A stretch of DNA of 64,000 nt from an uncultured Eubacteriales bacterium. Lineage in GTDB: Bacteria > Bacillota > Clostridia > Oscillospirales > CAG-272. The stretch is from assembly GCA_934796165.1 (NCBI GenBank), contig CAKVOU010000002.1, positions 186,001 to 250,000 on the forward strand. Reading direction: 5' to 3'. Made by a program: the position numbers and the translations under genes. Below are positions 62,128-64,000 of the stretch, piece by piece. The number at the start of each line of letters is the position of its first letter. The first letter of the stretch is position 1. The notes under the pieces are model-generated. The model worked only from the letters and a program-made list of their open reading frames with translations, did no database searches and was not told the DNA's origin.

Positions 62128-62890
62128 TCTGACAGAAAAAACGCCCAAAATGGAGGTCCGCAATCTGAACCTCTGGTACGGCGATTTCAAGGCACTGAAA
62201 AATGTCAGCCTCCCGATCTGCGAGCGCGAGATCACCGCGCTCATCGGTCCTTCCGGCTGCGGCAAGTCCACCCTGCTCCGCACGCTCAACCGCATGAACG
62301 ATCTGGTGGAGGGCTGCCGGATCGAGGGCGACGTCCTGCTGGACGGCAAGGACATCTACCGCGACATGGACCCGACGGTGCTCCGCCGCCGCGTGGGCAT
62401 GGTGTTCCAGAAGCCCAACCCCTTCCCCATGAGCGTGTACGACAACGTGGCGTTCGGTCCCCGTACCCACGGAGTACGGTCGCGGGTGCAGCTTGACGAG
62501 ATCGTGGAAACCTCGCTTAAGCAGGCGGCGATCTGGGACGAACTGAGGGACCGGCTCCGCAAGAACGCGCTGGGACTTTCCGGCGGACAGCAGCAACGTC
62601 TCTGCATCGCCCGCGCGCTTGCCGTCCGTCCGGAGGTGTTGCTCATGGACGAGCCGACCTCCGCGCTTGACCCCATTTCCACCGCGCGGATCGAAGAGCT
62701 TGCCGTGGAGCTCAAGAAAAACTACACCATCGTCATGGTGACCCACAATATGCAGCAGGCGGCGCGTATCTCCGACAAGACCGCGTTCTTCTTACTCGGT
62801 GAGATCGCGGAATTCGGCACGACCGAGGATGTGTTCAACCGCCCGACCGACAAGCGCACGCTGGACTACGTGACCGGCAGATTCGGCTGA
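62117..62890 (+). CDS. pstB: Phosphate ABC transporter ATP-binding protein PstB
   Basis: 257 residues overlapping pstA by 11 bp. Walker A GPSGCGKST, Q-loop MVFQKPNPFPMSVYDNVAFGPR, signature LSGGQQQRLCIARAL, Walker B VLLMDEPTSALD and H-loop VTHNMQQAAR. It energises phosphate import. Confidence 0.98.
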   Translation: MATDLTEKTPKMEVRNLNLWYGDFKALKNVSLPICEREITALIGPSGCGKSTLLRTLNRMNDLVEGCRIEGDVLLDGKDIYRDMDPTVLRRRVGMVFQKPNPFPMSVYDNVAFGPRTHGVRSRVQLDEIVETSLKQAAIWDELRDRLRKNALGLSGGQQQRLCIARALAVRPEVLLMDEPTSALDPISTARIEELAVELKKNYTIVMVTHNMQQAARISDKTAFFLLGEIAEFGTTEDVFNRPTDKRTLDYVTGRFG

Positions 62891-63153
62891 GGTTGCGGGG
62901 GGCGGTGTCGCGCGGAGTTTGAACTGCCCGTCGGACAGGCGCGGTGCCCCGCACATTTCGCTGCCCGCAGGCTTGGGCGAATCTCCGGACAGATGCGTTG
63001 CAATGCACGCCCCGCCGCTCGCAGGGTCCGCAGATTCCCGGTGCCCGCGTCTGCCCCTGCCACCCGGCACGCAAGCCGCCCTTTCCCCCTTTCCCGGGCT
63101 CCCCGAAGAGGCTTTCCTCTTCCGGCGATGCCCGTTTTTTTGTTTTCGGGGCT
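62891..63153. other. GC-rich intergenic stretch after pstB
   Basis: Very GC-rich and open in several frames, but without a ribosome binding site or familiar protein sequence. I see no gene and no clear terminator. Confidence 0.55.
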
Positions 63154-63182
63154 TGATTTATGCCGTCAGATATGGTAAAATA
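63154..63182 (+). promoter_or_regulatory. Promoter of the cytidylate-kinase-like gene
   Basis: TTGATT (63154-63159), 17-bp spacer, TAAAAT (63177-63182), with AAGGAGAGG before the ATG. Confidence 0.7.
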
Positions 63183-63211
63183 AGCGTAACTCATACAAAG
63201 GAGAGGTTGTC

Positions 63212-63853
63212 ATGAATGTTGCAAACGAACATTTTGTAATCACCATCAGCCGCCTTTGCGGCGCGGGCGGTACCAGCATCGGAAACTTGCTGTCCGAAAA
63301 GCTGGGGATCCCGGTCTACGGACGGGAACTGCTCCGGATGGCGTCGGATATGAGCGGGATCAACGAGGAATTGTTCGAACGAGCGGATGAGCGTATCCGG
63401 AACGGGCTTCTCTTCAAGATCTCCAAGGAAGTATATGACAAGGAGCCGCCTGTCCCGTCTGCCGTTTCCGCCCCGGATTTCACCGCCGATCACGATCTGT
63501 TCGATTATCAGGCAAAGGTGCTTCGCAAGCTGGCGGCAAGCGAATCCTATATCGTCATCGGCAGATGCGCGGACTACATTCTCCGCGATCTTCCGAATGT
63601 CGTCCGGGTATTCGTGACCTCGGATGAGGCGCACTGCGTCGAACATCTGATGAAGCGCAGCGGGCTGACCAGAAAAGAAGCGTGGGCGGAAATCCAGCGC
63701 CTTGACAACGAGCGCGCCAGCTATTACCGCTACTACACCGACCAGACCTGGAGCAGTGCGGAGAATTACGATCTCTGCGTCAATACCGCAAGCGTTTCCT
63801 ATGAGGACTGCGCGGATCTCATCATTGACTATCTGCACCGCAAGTGCAAATAA
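63212..63853 (+). CDS. Cytidylate kinase-like family protein
   Basis: 213 residues. P-loop NTPase start ITISRLCGAGGTSIGNLLSEKLGIPVYGRELL, mid-part YIVIGRCADYILRDLPNVVRVFVTSD and LDNERASYYRYYTDQTWSSAENYDLCVNT match the Cmk-like family (PF13189-type). It differs from true cytidylate kinase. The real substrate of this widespread clostridial family is unknown. Confidence 0.9.
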   Translation: MNVANEHFVITISRLCGAGGTSIGNLLSEKLGIPVYGRELLRMASDMSGINEELFERADERIRNGLLFKISKEVYDKEPPVPSAVSAPDFTADHDLFDYQAKVLRKLAASESYIVIGRCADYILRDLPNVVRVFVTSDEAHCVEHLMKRSGLTRKEAWAEIQRLDNERASYYRYYTDQTWSSAENYDLCVNTASVSYEDCADLIIDYLHRKCK

Positions 63854-63867
63854 ACCGATAAACATCT

Positions 63868-63897
63868 GCCGCCGCGCGCACGCGCGGCGGCTTTTTC
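63868..63897 (+). terminator. Terminator after the kinase-like gene
   Basis: 11-bp stem GCCGCCGCGCG/CGCGCGGCGGC, two-base gap at the loop, TTTTT. Confidence 0.9.
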
Positions 63898-63930
63898 TGA
63901 TGAAAATTTTCACAAAAAACAAAATACCCG

Positions 63931-63959
63931 TTGCTCCCCGGAGTCCGTCATGCTATAAT
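63931..63959 (+). promoter_or_regulatory. Promoter at the window end
   Basis: TTGCTC (63931-63936), 17-bp spacer, TATAAT (63954-63959); the gene it serves lies past the window. Confidence 0.6.
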
Positions 63960-64000
63960 GATTCTGTAAGACCAAAGACCCGCCTGCCCGACCGGATCGG

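Noticed and set aside
62891..63211. Overlapping GC-rich ORFs after pstB
   Set aside because: Several frames are open only because of GC-richness; none has protein-like sequence, and the kinase-like gene has its own promoter.

Overview
The window looks like the chromosome of an uncultured Gram-positive Clostridia member (Bacillota). The evidence is an LplB/YtcP-type sugar transport operon with lipoproteins, a lysine riboswitch before dapA, consensus TTGACA-N17-TATAAT promoters, GGAGG ribosome binding sites, a PhoB/PhoR pair with TTTAAC boxes, and an LLH-family phage holin. The core is GC-rich; the 31.2-51.6 kb island is visibly more AT-rich. Species cannot be named from sequence alone.

Layout. 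1-10.9 kb: a carbohydrate uptake and degradation operon (solute-binding protein, two permeases, a BMP-type lipoprotein, an Ig-like/CBM-like lipoprotein, a GH37-like and a GH3 glycosidase) and an unidentified membrane protein. 11.2-16.6 kb: queA, then lysine-riboswitch-controlled dapA, then dapB, an EamA transporter behind an unidentified structured leader, and a PAP2 phosphatase. 16.7-23.0 kb (minus): a surface-polysaccharide operon of the UDP-L-FucNAc type (sugar-1-P transferase, WbuB-like transferase, FnlA, FnlB, FnlC, GT4). FnlB and FnlC are frameshifted, and a 5' scrap of an epimerase lies after the first gene, so the pathway appears to be decaying. 23.3-30.4 kb: a VTC-domain/DUF4956 pair, an esterase, an autoregulated TetR/methyltransferase pair, and an HD-phoB-phoR operon.

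30.8-51.6 kb: tRNA-Arg, then tRNA-Pro(GGG), which marks the left edge of an accessory island. The island holds an N-terminally truncated integrase, a distal-tail/baseplate module with duplicated domains and a C-type-lectin-like protein resembling diversity-generating retroelement targets, a holin, a likely type III (TenpIN-like) toxin-antitoxin locus, and a 2180-residue RHS protein with a swapped AT-rich tail plus a small membrane ORF. The right flank carries a 3' scrap of nrdD. No capsid, terminase, portal, endolysin or reverse transcriptase gene is present, so this is a prophage remnant with defence/competition cargo.

51.9-64 kb: an M20 amidohydrolase, a STAS-phosphotransferase fusion with an HD protein, a YoaP-like acetyltransferase, an XRE regulator, then phosphate genes (Na/Pi cotransporter with PhoU domain, pstSCAB) and a cytidylate-kinase-like protein. 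Three promoters (HD-phoB-phoR, Na/Pi cotransporter, pstS) carry the same three-box array with identical spacing to the -10. This ties the two-component system at 27-30 kb to the phosphate transporters 27-29 kb away.
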